Of a stretch of 64,000 nucleotides of DNA, positions 28,392-36,152 are shown one piece after another; the first letter of the stretch is position 1; each line of letters begins with the position of its first letter. Both the position numbers and the translations under genes were made by a program. Source of the DNA: Campylobacter lari (GTDB lineage: Bacteria; Campylobacterota; Campylobacteria; Campylobacterales; Campylobacteraceae); the NCBI RefSeq assembly GCF_001017575.1, contig NZ_CP011372.1, positions 124,001-188,000 of the forward strand. The letters are read 5' to 3'. The notes under the pieces are model-generated. The model saw nothing but the letters and a program-made list of their open reading frames with translations. It searched no databases and had not been told where the DNA came from.

Positions 28392-28684
28392 TAGAAGATC
28401 ATTTAGGATTATTGCAATCTTATGAAGATATTTTAGATATTAGTGTTGATTTTGTTAGTGAGCTTGGCACGACTAATATGAGTGTAAGAGATCTTTTAAA
28501 GCTAGAAGTTGGTTCTGTGATAGATCTTGAAAAGCCAGCAGGTGAGAGTGTGGAGCTTTACTTAAATAAAAGAATTTTTGGAAAAGGCGAGGTAATGGTG
28601 TATGAAAAAAACCTCGCAATAAGAATTAATGAGATTTTAGATTCTAAATCAGTATTGCAGTATTTTAAAAAAGAATTGCAATGA
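28388..28684 (+). CDS. fliN: Flagellar motor switch protein FliN
   Basis: FliN (98 aa) is one SpoA/C-ring domain: VDFVSELGTTNMSVRDLLKLEVGSVIDLEKPAGE and LYLNKRIFGKGEVMVYEKNLAIRINEIL (residues ~16-49 and ~58-85). It forms the base of the flagellar C-ring with FliM and FliY and controls rotation and export docking. The start codon overlaps the CheX-like stop, and its stop overlaps the fliO start (ATGA), so all three genes are translationally coupled. Confidence 0.95.
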   Translation: MIEDHLGLLQSYEDILDISVDFVSELGTTNMSVRDLLKLEVGSVIDLEKPAGESVELYLNKRIFGKGEVMVYEKNLAIRINEILDSKSVLQYFKKELQ

Positions 28685-29439
28685 AATTTGTTTGGATTTT
28701 ACTACTTGCTTTGCCTCTTTTTGGGGCAAAAATTCTTGATTATAATATCTATCCTAGAGAAGATAGGGTGGATATTACTTTTTCATTTGATATTCCTTAT
28801 AAAGAAGGCATTAGTCAAAAGAGAAAAGGCGATATTATCATCTTTACACTAAATGCTCAAAGTGCTAAAGAAGAAGATAAGATAATAAATTCTAATATTG
28901 TTAAAAAAATAAAAATTTTTTCAGAAGGTAAAAAAACTTTTATAGCTTTAAGTATTGGCGATAAGATACAAATTAATGCAGATACGATTGGTGAGTATGG
29001 ATTAAGATTACGTGCGCAAAAAGAGGGCACAAATTTAACTACCAAAAAAAACTTAAATGAAAAAGATGAGGAAATAAAAATGCAAGAGTATGATTTTACA
29101 AATTATATTTTAGTTGTAAGTGTTTTGATACTTTTGCTTATTGGACTTTGGTTTTTAAAAATGTATTTAAGACAAAAACATCCTTTAGATAGAAATTTTA
29201 ATTTGATTTTTCAAAGACCACTTGATAGACATAACCAACTTGTGGTTTTTGAGTATGGCTTAAAACGCTATACTATGATTATAGGAAATTCTAATGTAGT
29301 ATTAGAAACAAGTGAAGCTATGATGAAAAATGACGAACAAAATCAAACATCCCAAAAGCCAAAAGAAAAAGATTTTGACTCTTATTTTGAAGAAAATAAA
29401 CAAAGATTGCAAAATTTACTTTTAAAACAAAATAATTAA
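28681..29439 (+). CDS. fliO: Probable flagellar export apparatus protein FliO
   Basis: The 252-aa protein has a signal-like N-terminus (MKFVWILLLALPLFGA), a periplasmic domain of ~115 residues and a membrane segment (YILVVSVLILLLIGLWFL, ~139-158). A cytoplasmic tail follows with FQRPLDRHNQLVVFEYGLKRYTMIIGNSNVVLE, the pattern of FliO tails (PLD/G...l.vvevg.r.yllG). The large periplasmic domain is typical of epsilonproteobacterial FliO (H. pylori HP0583 lies next to fliN likewise). FliO helps assemble the FliPQR export gate. It ends convergently with ppx, overlapping by 4 bp. Confidence 0.75.
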   Translation: MKFVWILLLALPLFGAKILDYNIYPREDRVDITFSFDIPYKEGISQKRKGDIIIFTLNAQSAKEEDKIINSNIVKKIKIFSEGKKTFIALSIGDKIQINADTIGEYGLRLRAQKEGTNLTTKKNLNEKDEEIKMQEYDFTNYILVVSVLILLLIGLWFLKMYLRQKHPLDRNFNLIFQRPLDRHNQLVVFEYGLKRYTMIIGNSNVVLETSEAMMKNDEQNQTSQKPKEKDFDSYFEENKQRLQNLLLKQNN

Positions 29440-30932
29440 TTTTTTTGATTAAAAGCTAAAATGATAAGCTTTGGCTTTGAAATCTTTTTAATCTCTTCTT
29501 TTGAAAAATAAATTTGCTTTTTATCTGAGTAAATATATAAAGTATGGTTTTTTAGCATAAAATCAAGATTTATATCAGTATCTTTTGCTAATTTTTTTGC
29601 TAATGCAAGAATGAAATTAAGCCAAGTTAATATATGATTGTTTGGTAATAACTCTTTAACATGTTCAATAGCAAATGGATTGATTTTTTTACCATTGGCC
29701 TTTAAAAGAGTTGCAATAAGTAAAATTTCCTTATGTGAAAAGCCAAAATTTAAGCCACTCATTGCCATGTAGGCACTATGCTCATTAGCAAAATAAAAAT
29801 TAATTCTTTCGCCTATGTGGGCTAGTTTGGCAGCATTTAAAAGATCTTTTTTAAAGCTAATATCAACTTTATGAACAGGTAAAAGTACATCAAATAATTT
29901 ATTTGCAAAATATGCGCTTTTATCACTATAGTCTATATTAAAGCGATCTTGTAAAGATTTTAAACTCGGATTAAAATTAGGTGGAAATTTAGCATTAAAT
30001 TTTGAAAAATCGGTAGTGTCGTTTTTTATATTGGCATATTTTTGAAAAAGATTGGATAAAAACACGCCCTCTCTTACACCCACTGCTGAGGTGATGATAT
30101 TTTTGGCTTTTAAGTTTTTTGCTAAGGCTAAAAAGATTACGCAGCCTTCTTTTATGGTATCAAAACGATCCTTTTTGATATTAAAATCAACTAAATTTTT
30201 AGCATTTTGAATTTTTTCTATGTGGTTTTTTTCTTTCTCAAAACTATAGCTGAAATTATGGATTATTTTTAATGGATAAGAGTTTTTTTTCATTATAGAA
30301 TTTGATAACGCTCTTAAGCTCCCACCTATGGCAATAATATTATCATTTTGAAAGCGCTTTGGAACTTGCATTAGCGCTTCTTGTATAAACTGATCTAGCG
30401 CATTTAATCTTTTAGTGTCATAAAAGATTTCTTTTAATCTTACCGTACCAAGATCAAGTGAAATACAATCTATAATTTTACCTTCTTTAATCAAGCAAAG
30501 CTCGGTTGATCCTCCGCCTATGTCTATAGTAGTGGCATTTTGAATATTTGATAACAAATTTAACGCAGCAAGACCGCCTAAAAATGATTCGGTTTTTCCG
30601 TTGATACATTTGATATTTAAACCTACATTTTTTGCTATTCTAGATATGAAATCTTTAGCATTCGGTGCATCTCTTAGCGCAGAAGTTCCAACAGCAATAA
30701 TTTTTCTACATTTTTCTTTTAAAGCTTTTTCTTTAAAGTAAGCCAAAGCTTTCTCTGCTTTAAGCATAGCTTCTTCTTGGAGGATTTTGTTATTATTATA
30801 GGCATTTTCTCCAAGTCTTACTTTCTTTTTGTGTTCGCTACAAATGAAAAAACCATATCTTGAGGTTCTTTCAAAAACCACCATACGAACGGAATTAGAA
30901 CCAAGGTCAATTACTGCTGTTTTTTTGGCCAT
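29436..30932 (-). CDS. Exopolyphosphatase / pppGpp phosphohydrolase (Ppx/GppA)
   Basis: The 498-aa protein has the ASKHA-fold phosphate motifs VIDLGSNSVRMVV (residues 7-19) and ATTIDIGGGSTELCLI (~135). GTSALRDAPNA and the C-terminal HD-like region are also seen. Family members hydrolyse polyphosphate and/or convert pppGpp to ppGpp; both activities are reported for C. jejuni homologues and cannot be separated here. Its start overlaps the ferredoxin stop by one base, as in C. jejuni Cj0354c-Cj0353c. Confidence 0.93.
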   Translation of the reverse strand: MAKKTAVIDLGSNSVRMVVFERTSRYGFFICSEHKKKVRLGENAYNNNKILQEEAMLKAEKALAYFKEKALKEKCRKIIAVGTSALRDAPNAKDFISRIAKNVGLNIKCINGKTESFLGGLAALNLLSNIQNATTIDIGGGSTELCLIKEGKIIDCISLDLGTVRLKEIFYDTKRLNALDQFIQEALMQVPKRFQNDNIIAIGGSLRALSNSIMKKNSYPLKIIHNFSYSFEKEKNHIEKIQNAKNLVDFNIKKDRFDTIKEGCVIFLALAKNLKAKNIITSAVGVREGVFLSNLFQKYANIKNDTTDFSKFNAKFPPNFNPSLKSLQDRFNIDYSDKSAYFANKLFDVLLPVHKVDISFKKDLLNAAKLAHIGERINFYFANEHSAYMAMSGLNFGFSHKEILLIATLLKANGKKINPFAIEHVKELLPNNHILTWLNFILALAKKLAKDTDINLDFMLKNHTLYIYSDKKQIYFSKEEIKKISKPKLIILAFNQKN

Positions 30933-31177
30933 TAAATATCTTTGTTTTTATGTTTCAAGCGAAGTTCATCGATGCTTTCTACATTGTCAGGATCAGGTAT
31001 GATACAATCTACAGGACAGGCTACTATACAGGCTGGTTCTGAAAATTCATTCACACATTCAGTGCATAGATCAGGATCTATAACATAGATTGGATCGTTA
31101 TCATAAATAGCCTCATCTGGACATTCTTCCCTGCATGCATCACAGGATATACATTCTCTAGTGATTAAAAGTGACAT
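30932..31177 (-). CDS. fdxB: 2[4Fe-4S] ferredoxin (FdxB/YfhL type)
   Basis: Small 81-aa ferredoxin with two cluster motifs: C9-x2-C12-x2-C15-x3-C19, and the wider C38-x2-C41-x8-C50-x3-C54. The eight-residue insertion in the second motif is typical of the Allochromatium/YfhL ferredoxin class, which has very low redox potentials. It is a cytoplasmic electron carrier with unknown partner. It lies between cosR and ppx, with a promoter-like TATAGTATAAG on the minus strand around 31205-31215. Confidence 0.95.
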   Translation of the reverse strand: MSLLITRECISCDACREECPDEAIYDNDPIYVIDPDLCTECVNEFSEPACIVACPVDCIIPDPDNVESIDELRLKHKNKDI

Positions 31178-31261
31178 ACTTTTCCTTTTATGAGTAATAA
31201 AGCAAACTTATACTATATAAAAACTTATAGCTAATTTAAATGAAAGAAAAATTAAATTTAA

Positions 31262-31290
31262 TTTTTAGAATGATTGAATCATTCTAAAAA
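31262..31290 (-). terminator. Terminator of cosR
   Basis: Perfect 14-bp inverted repeat TTTTTAGAATGATT / AATCATTCTAAAAA (31262-31275 and 31277-31290) around one G, 4 bp after the cosR stop. The A/T ends supply the U-tract in either direction. Confidence 0.8.
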
Positions 31291-31293
31291 TTT

Positions 31294-31968
31294 TTAGTTA
31301 GTTTTTTTAGGAAAACAAAAGCGATATCCTCTGCGACGCACAGTTTCTATAGTAGAGATATTGAGTGGTTTATCCATTTTTTGTCTTATTTGATTGATTG
31401 CAACTTCTATAACATTTGGAGTTACAAGTTCAGGTTCTTCCCAAATAGCATCTAAAAGTTGTTCTTTTGATACGATTTGATCAGAATGTCTAGCAAGGTG
31501 AGTTAAAACTTCAAAAGGCTTTCCTTTTAATTCTATATCCTTTCCTTGATAAGTGATTTTTTCTTCATCAGGGTCAATCACTAAATCATCAATTTTAATC
31601 ACATTAGTTCCACCAAATCTAAGTCTAGCTTCGATTCTTGCCATTAAAATTTCAAAATCTAAAGGTTTTTTTATATAATCATCTGCTCCAGCTTTTAAAG
31701 CTTTGATTTCATTTTCTTTGTCTGCTTTTGAGCATATTGTAACTATAGCAGTTCTTGGAGATTTTTGTTTGATAGCATTGATCAAATCGCTTGCGTCGTT
31801 ATTGCCTATAGTCCAATTTGATAATACTAAATCATAGTGTCTAATACCTATAAAATACTCAGCGTCTTTAAAATTTTCTGAAGTATCACTTTGGTAACCA
31901 AACTCGTTTAAGGTATTTGATAAGGTTTTGTTAAGCGATGCTTCATCTTCTACAACTAAAATACGCAT
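31294..31968 (-). CDS. cosR: Orphan OmpR-type response regulator CosR
   Basis: Response regulator of 224 aa with a receiver domain (1-~115) and a C-terminal winged-helix DNA-binding domain (~125-220, ending VRRRGYRFCFPKKTN). The phosphoacceptor position is Asn51 (LVLSNWTIG) instead of Asp, as in C. jejuni CosR and H. pylori HP1043, which act without phosphorylation. CosR is essential in C. jejuni and controls oxidative-stress genes. A TATACT -10 lies at 32005-32000 on the minus strand. There is no histidine kinase nearby, matching its orphan status. Confidence 0.96.
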   Translation of the reverse strand: MRILVVEDEASLNKTLSNTLNEFGYQSDTSENFKDAEYFIGIRHYDLVLSNWTIGNNDASDLINAIKQKSPRTAIVTICSKADKENEIKALKAGADDYIKKPLDFEILMARIEARLRFGGTNVIKIDDLVIDPDEEKITYQGKDIELKGKPFEVLTHLARHSDQIVSKEQLLDAIWEEPELVTPNVIEVAINQIRQKMDKPLNISTIETVRRRGYRFCFPKKTN

Positions 31969-32045
31969 TTTATTCCTTTGAAGATAGTTTTAGTGCAAAA
32001 GTATAACACAAATTAAGCAAATATTCAAAATTCTTTAAAAAATTT

Positions 32046-32363
32046 TTAATATTTTTTGCTTAAACTAGCTCCAACACGTGCATTTTTAATAATATCAGGC
32101 TTATAGCAGGTAATATGTATAAACTGAAGTTTTTTATGGTGCTTTTTGATATCTTTGCATATATATTTTAAAGATTTTTCTATAGTTTTAAATTTTTTCT
32201 TTTTGTAGATTTTTTCTATTCTAGCACATAATTTTGCATAATCTAAAAATTTTTTACTTTTAGCTTCTAATTCTATTAAGACTTTTTGCTCTTGAATTCT
32301 TTCAAAATCCAAAAGCCCTATAATACATTTAAATTCTAAGCTAACTTTTATATGACTTTGCAT
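32046..32363 (-). CDS. folB: Dihydroneopterin aldolase-like protein FolB
   Basis: The 105-aa protein matches the small FolB-type T-fold enzyme of Campylobacter (Cj0356c): KVSLEFKCIIGLLDFERIQEQKVLIELEAKSK (residues 5-36), then a basic C-terminus. Dihydroneopterin aldolase cleaves dihydroneopterin in folate synthesis. Conservation is lower than in typical FolB and the basic tail is unusual, so annotation rests partly on the plsY-folB-cosR synteny. It overlaps plsY by 16 bp. Confidence 0.75.
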   Translation of the reverse strand: MQSHIKVSLEFKCIIGLLDFERIQEQKVLIELEAKSKKFLDYAKLCARIEKIYKKKKFKTIEKSLKYICKDIKKHHKKLQFIHITCYKPDIIKNARVGASLSKKY

Positions 32364-32959
32364 TCTTGTTTTCCGATTAATCTTAAAATATTTGGTATAT
32401 GCTTATAAATAACTATAAAAGCGATAATAAATATCGGCGCATGGGTGTTAATCACAGGCATATCATAATGAAATATAAAAGAAGTTATGATTAAAACAAC
32501 CAAGGCTCCAAGCGAAGCTAAGCTTGAAATTTTAAATACCTTTCCTATGATAAACCAAGCTAAAACCGCAGATATAATTTCAAAAGGTAAAAATACTGCT
32601 AAAACTCCAGCTCCAGTAGCTACCCCCTTACCCCCTTCAAATTTTAAATAAGGAGAAAAACAATGGCCAAATACCGCTAAAACCGCCATAGTCCATAAGA
32701 TATTTTCATCATAGCCTAAAAATTTTGTTACTAATATAGGTATAATCCCTTTAAGTGCATCTAGAACAATAGTTGCAACAGCAAGTGTTTTGGCAAGCTT
32801 AGGATCACTTTCTTTTACTACTCTTAAAACATTAGTAGCGCCTATGCTTTTACTACCTACATTTTTGATATTTGTTTTGGCAAAAATTTGAGCTAGTAAA
32901 AGTCCAAATGGTATAGCACCTATAAGATAAGCCAAAAGATAGATTATTAAATTTTCCAT
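32348..32959 (-). CDS. plsY: Glycerol-3-phosphate acyltransferase PlsY
   Basis: Integral membrane enzyme of 203 aa that acylates glycerol-3-phosphate from acyl-phosphate, the first step of phospholipid synthesis. The three PlsY motifs are visible: GSKSIGATNVLRV (~36-48), FGHCFSPYLKFEGGKGVATGAG (~95-116) and the C-terminal IVIYKHIPNILRLI. About five to six membrane segments are present and the length is normal. It overlaps folB downstream. Confidence 0.96.
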   Translation of the reverse strand: MENLIIYLLAYLIGAIPFGLLLAQIFAKTNIKNVGSKSIGATNVLRVVKESDPKLAKTLAVATIVLDALKGIIPILVTKFLGYDENILWTMAVLAVFGHCFSPYLKFEGGKGVATGAGVLAVFLPFEIISAVLAWFIIGKVFKISSLASLGALVVLIITSFIFHYDMPVINTHAPIFIIAFIVIYKHIPNILRLIGKQECKVI

Positions 32960-33041
32960 TTACTTTTTATCCTGATTTTATAAAACTTTATAAAATGATA
33001 GCAAAAAACCCTGAAATAAATATTTAAGAGATAATTTATCC

Positions 33042-33047
33042 TATAAT
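33042..33047 (+). promoter_or_regulatory. Possible -10 box for the cytochrome c peroxidase gene
   Basis: TATAAT in the 199-bp gap between the divergent plsY and peroxidase genes, 112 bases before the ATG. It would give a leader of about 105 bases. The rest of the gap is AT-rich with no other clear signal. Confidence 0.35.
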
Positions 33048-33158
33048 AATTTTTATTGTTAAATAGAAATTTTTTATTTTGTTTAAAGAAAATTATAGAT
33101 ATATTTTCAATAAGTTTATTTTAAATAGGCTTTATTTTATCTTATTTAGGAGTAGATA

Positions 33159-34193
33159 ATGAAAAAAATTTCATTATTAGTTGTATCATCATTATTAGTT
33201 GCATCAACTGCTTTTGCTAATGATAGAGCTTTATTAGATGAAGCAAAAGCTGCAGGTTTAGCACCTTTACCAAAGGATCAAGCAGGTGTTGAAAAACTAT
33301 TAAAAGAAATGGGAGTTAAGGCTAGCAAATTTTCTAAAGAAAAAGCTAATCTTGGTAAAAAATTGTATTTTGAACCAAGACTTTCTAAAAGTGGTTTGAT
33401 TTCTTGTAATACCTGTCATAATTTAGGTATGGGTGGTGCTGATGGTATAGCAGCTGCTGTAGGACACAAATGGACAGCTAATCCTCATCATTTAAATTCG
33501 CCAACAGTTTATAACTCAGTTTTAAATTCAACTCAATTTTGGGATGGTAGAGCAGGTACTTTAGCAGATCAAGCAAAAGGGCCAATCGAAGCAGAACCTG
33601 AAATGGCAACCCCAGCTAAATTAGCAGTAGAAAAAATTTCCTCTATGCCAGAATATGTAAAAGAATTTAAAAAAGTTTATGGAAGCAGCGGAGTGACTTT
33701 TGACAATATCGCAGATGCTATTGCTACATTCGAAAGAACACTTTTGACTCCATCTAAATTTGATAAATTCTTAGAAGGTGATACAAAAGCTTTAAGTAAA
33801 AAAGAAAAAGAAGGTTTAAAAACTTTCATCGATAAAGGCTGTACAGCTTGCCATACAGGGGTAAATTTAGGTGGTAGTATGCAGGCTTTCCAAGTAGCAG
33901 CTAAATATAAATTTGCAAATGTAGGAGATTTTAAAGGTGATGCAAATGGTTTAGTTAAAACTCCAACCTTAAGAAATATTGCTGAAACAGCTCCATACTT
34001 CCATAATGGTGCTATTTGGTCTTTACAAGAAGCAATCAAAGAAATGGGTAGTGTGCAACTTGGTATAGAAATTTCTGACAAAGAAGCAGCTTCTATAGAA
34101 ACTTTCTTACATGCCCTAACAGGTAAAAAACCAAGCATTACTTATCCTCAACTTCCAAAAGCAACTGAAAAAACTCCAAAGCCAGAGCTTTAA
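33159..34193 (+). CDS. Di-haem cytochrome c peroxidase (Cj0358 type)
   Basis: Periplasmic bacterial di-haem peroxidase, 344 aa, with a signal peptide (residues 1-20, ...STAFA). There are two c-type haem motifs, C83-N-T-C86-H87 and C228-T-A-C231-H232. NSPTVYNSVLNSTQFWDGRA and TPTLRNIAETAPYFHNGAIWSL are family signatures. It reduces H2O2 with electrons from cytochrome c. The synteny plsY-peroxidase matches C. jejuni Cj0357c-Cj0358. An AGGAG site precedes the ATG, and a strong hairpin follows the gene. Confidence 0.95.
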   Translation: MKKISLLVVSSLLVASTAFANDRALLDEAKAAGLAPLPKDQAGVEKLLKEMGVKASKFSKEKANLGKKLYFEPRLSKSGLISCNTCHNLGMGGADGIAAAVGHKWTANPHHLNSPTVYNSVLNSTQFWDGRAGTLADQAKGPIEAEPEMATPAKLAVEKISSMPEYVKEFKKVYGSSGVTFDNIADAIATFERTLLTPSKFDKFLEGDTKALSKKEKEGLKTFIDKGCTACHTGVNLGGSMQAFQVAAKYKFANVGDFKGDANGLVKTPTLRNIAETAPYFHNGAIWSLQEAIKEMGSVQLGIEISDKEAASIETFLHALTGKKPSITYPQLPKATEKTPKPEL

Positions 34194-34200
34194 TTTAAAT

Positions 34201-34225
34201 CTTAAGACGCTTTTTGCGTCTTAAG
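34201..34225 (+). terminator. Terminator after the cytochrome c peroxidase gene
   Basis: Perfect 10-bp stem CTTAAGACGC / GCGTCTTAAG (34201-34210 and 34216-34225) with a TTTTT loop, 8 bp after the stop codon. Confidence 0.8.
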
Positions 34226-34247
34226 CTTACTTTATATAAAATCAAGA

Positions 34248-34253
34248 TATAAT
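34248..34253 (+). promoter_or_regulatory. rplU: Sigma-70 -10 box for rplU-rpmA
   Basis: GATATAAT contains the consensus hexamer TATAAT 92 bases before the rplU ATG, implying an 80-90 base leader. Confidence 0.6.
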
Positions 34254-34270
34254 TACCGCTTTTAACCACT

Positions 34271-34307
34271 AAAGCTTTTTAAATTTATGTTTTATACATA
34301 ATGCTTT
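34271..34307 (+). promoter_or_regulatory. rplU: Candidate structured leader of rplU
   Basis: Nested inverted repeats in the predicted rplU leader: AAAGC (34271-34275) with GCTTT (34303-34307), and inside it TTATG (34285-34289) with CATAA (34297-34301). Ribosomal protein leaders often fold for autoregulation; this role is inferred. Confidence 0.35.
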
Positions 34308-34344
34308 ATGGTGCTACCAAAATATTTTAAGAAAGGATAGCTGT

Positions 34345-34653
34345 ATGTATGCTATTATAAAACACAGTGGAAAACAATACAGAGTAAGTCAAGGTGATGA
34401 GCTTAAACTAGATCGTTTTGAAGCTGAAGCAAAATCAAGCGTAGAAGTAAGTGAAGTTCTTGCTGTATGCGATAAAGAATTAAAGGTAGGTGCGCCGTTT
34501 GTTGCGGGTGCAAAAGTTGTTTTAGAAGTGATTGCTCATGGAAAAGACAAAAAAGTTGTAATTTATAAAAAAAGACGTAGAAAAGACTCAAAATTAAAAC
34601 GCGGTTTCAGAAGACAATTTACTCGCGTTAGAGTAGTAGATATTAAAGCTTAA
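34345..34653 (+). CDS. rplU: 50S ribosomal protein L21
   Basis: L21, 102 aa, beginning [20 protein letters not shown] and ending with the basic RNA-binding stretch [20 protein letters not shown] (residues ~74-93). It binds 23S rRNA. AAGAAAGGA precedes the ATG. rpmA follows after 10 bp, the usual rplU-rpmA pair. Confidence 0.98.
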   Translation: MYAIIKHSGKQYRVSQGDELKLDRFEAEAKSSVEVSEVLAVCDKELKVGAPFVAGAKVVLEVIAHGKDKKVVIYKKRRRKDSKLKRGFRRQFTRVRVVDIKA

Positions 34654-34663
34654 GGAGTAAAGA

Positions 34664-34918
34664 ATGGCACACAAGAAAGGTCAAGGTTCAACTCAGAATA
34701 ATCGTGATTCTATAGGTCGTCGTCTAGGTGTTAAAAAATTTGGTGGAGAATTTGTTCGCGCTGGCAACATCATCATTCGCCAAAGAGGAACAGCAACTCA
34801 TGCAGGCAATAACGTAGGTATGGGAAAAGATCATACAATTTTTGCTTTAATTGATGGTTTTGTAAAATTTGAAAGAAAAGATAAAAATAGAAAAAAAGTT
34901 TCTGTTTATCCTGCATAA
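34664..34918 (+). CDS. rpmA: 50S ribosomal protein L27
   Basis: L27, 84 aa, starting [16 protein letters not shown], whose flexible N-terminus reaches the peptidyl-transferase centre. It has no cleavable N-terminal extension of the Firmicutes type. AAGGAG lies upstream of the ATG. A strong terminator follows directly. In C. jejuni obgE comes next, whereas here an accessory stretch intervenes. Confidence 0.98.
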   Translation: MAHKKGQGSTQNNRDSIGRRLGVKKFGGEFVRAGNIIIRQRGTATHAGNNVGMGKDHTIFALIDGFVKFERKDKNRKKVSVYPA

Positions 34919-34943
34919 TTTTCCTAGATTATCTAGGAAAATT
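34917..34943 (+). terminator. Terminator of rplU-rpmA
   Basis: Perfect inverted repeat with 13-bp arms AATTTTCCTAGAT / ATCTAGGAAAATT around one T, starting at the rpmA stop codon. Confidence 0.8.
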
Positions 34944-34982
34944 CTTTGTAAATATAAATTCTTAATACAAGATGGCTTTTGA

Positions 34983-35420
34983 ATGTATAGAATATCCAAG
35001 GATGAATTAAGAAGATATATTCTAGAGCAAATTTCAGATGATGTGAAAATAAAACAAGTAGAAGATCTTATTGAAAAAGCTATGAAGGATCTTCAATACA
35101 CAGAAATAAATATAAAAAATATAGATGAAGTAACAAAATATATCTTAGAAAAAAATACATTAGCTGATAAGAAATTAAGCAGTTCTAGAAAAAATAATTT
35201 TTTACCTTTTTTGACTGCATTAATTATAGGTGGTAGTGGAGTTTATTATTATAAGAATGAAACTCGTTATACAGTAAAAGAAGAATACGCATTTATTTCA
35301 ACTTGCGTTGGATTAAACTTAAGCCATGAAAGAAAATGGGCGTGTATTGCAAAATTGGAAATATGTCAAAAAAATGAAAAAAGTTTTATCGAGTGTGCAA
35401 AACACTATTCTTCAGAATAG
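34983..35420 (+). CDS. Hypothetical membrane-anchored protein with a cysteine-rich C-terminus
   Basis: Unknown family, 145 aa. Residues 1-70 are charged and helical, with no signal peptide. A single membrane segment follows (FLPFLTALIIGGSGVYYY, ~74-91). The C-terminal ~50 residues would be periplasmic and carry four cysteines (near 108, 120, 127, 137), enough for two disulfides. It lies in the accessory stretch between rpmA and obgE and ends convergently with the next gene. Its last codons are part of the palindromic terminator at 35400-35425. Low-GC codon use is like its neighbours. No ribosome binding site is obvious before the ATG, so a later start is possible. Confidence 0.6.
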   Translation: MYRISKDELRRYILEQISDDVKIKQVEDLIEKAMKDLQYTEINIKNIDEVTKYILEKNTLADKKLSSSRKNNFLPFLTALIIGGSGVYYYKNETRYTVKEEYAFISTCVGLNLSHERKWACIAKLEICQKNEKSFIECAKHYSSE

Positions 35421-35425
35421 TGTTT
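35400..35425. terminator. Bidirectional palindromic terminator shared by two convergent genes
   Basis: 12-bp arms AAACACTATTCT / AGAATAGTGTTT around a TC centre. It lies wholly inside or over the 3' coding ends of both convergent genes, whose stop codons overlap it. Confidence 0.75.
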
Positions 35426-35767
35426 AATTAAAATTTTATAATATTCATCTCCAAAAATTTCTCTTTCAAATTGATCGTCAATTAATGGTTTATAAATTTT
35501 ATCTTTTTTTATTTCTTCGTTTTCTAGCAAGAAACTATATATTTTTTCTATTTCATTTTTTGGAGCACCTCTTTGTATGATTTTTTTATATTTATCAACA
35601 TACTGTTTTCTTGTTCTCTCATCTATAATATATAATTTTCCACACTCTTCTTGGAGGTCTATATAGGCATCTATAAATTCTCTTTGGCTTTTGTAGGCTT
35701 TTTTTAAATTTTTTGTTATAAATTCTTGATAATTATTTTTATATTTTTTTTGATAGAGTTTTTCCAT
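35405..35767 (-). CDS. Hypothetical charged cytoplasmic protein, 120 aa
   Basis: Unknown family. The product is rich in Lys, Glu and Tyr, with no signal peptide or membrane segment, and appears mostly helical (YQEFITKNLKKAYKSQREFIDAYI near the start). It is convergent with the membrane-anchored gene (16-bp overlap through a palindrome) and divergent from a 46-codon gene, with an operator-like inverted repeat between them. On the minus strand a TATAAT (35807-35802) precedes it. Two direct repeats TAGAGAC and TAGGGAC, 10 bp apart, sit just before the ATG. It could be one half of a two-gene module, but nothing in the sequence proves a function. Confidence 0.6.
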   Translation of the reverse strand: MEKLYQKKYKNNYQEFITKNLKKAYKSQREFIDAYIDLQEECGKLYIIDERTRKQYVDKYKKIIQRGAPKNEIEKIYSFLLENEEIKKDKIYKPLIDDQFEREIFGDEYYKILIKHYSEE

Positions 35768-35809
35768 TTTGTCCCTATTTGTCTCTAGTGTATTTTATAA
35801 AATTATATC

Positions 35810-35830
35810 TATAAAGTTATTAACTTTATA
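35810..35830. promoter_or_regulatory. Operator-like inverted repeat between divergent accessory genes
   Basis: Perfect 10-bp arms TATAAAGTTA / TAACTTTATA around one T. The right arm overlaps a plus-strand TATAAT (35827-35832), and the minus-strand -10 (35807-35802) lies beside the left arm. A dimeric repressor bound here would cover both promoters. Confidence 0.5.
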
Positions 35831-35854
35831 ATTTTTTAAAAAAAGGAGAATTAA

Positions 35855-35995
35855 ATGAACAAAAAAATTGATCCCAAAGATAATGCATCAAATATGCAAA
35901 ATCCAAATAAAGGTACACCTGGAACAAATAAGCAATATGATCAAAATCAAGGAAATCGCGGGAAGCAATTAAATCCTAATCAAAAAAATAAATGA
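35855..35995 (+). CDS. Small Asn/Gln/Lys-rich protein, 46 aa
   Basis: Short open frame from ATG to TGA, preceded by a strong AAAAGGAGAATTAA site. The product begins MNKKIDPKDNASNMQNPNKG and continues with GTNKQYDQNQGNRGKQLNPNQ. It has no hydrophobic segment, is almost entirely polar and is predicted disordered. The strong ribosome binding site, the consensus TATAAT at 35827-35832 and the regular NxG/QNQGN pattern argue that it is a real gene. I have an impression that similar short disordered proteins exist in other bacteria, but cannot verify it. Function unknown. Confidence 0.6.
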   Translation: MNKKIDPKDNASNMQNPNKGTPGTNKQYDQNQGNRGKQLNPNQKNK

Positions 35996-36152
35996 GGCTA
36001 TAATATATAGTTACAAATACTATAACACCTAATAATTAGAGATAAATATTCTAAAATTAGGTGTATTTTCTACTTTAAAATTTAAAAAAAGCTACTCTTT
36101 TGAAATTATTTATATTTTGATATACTTCTTTTTAATTTATTTAAGGTTATAT

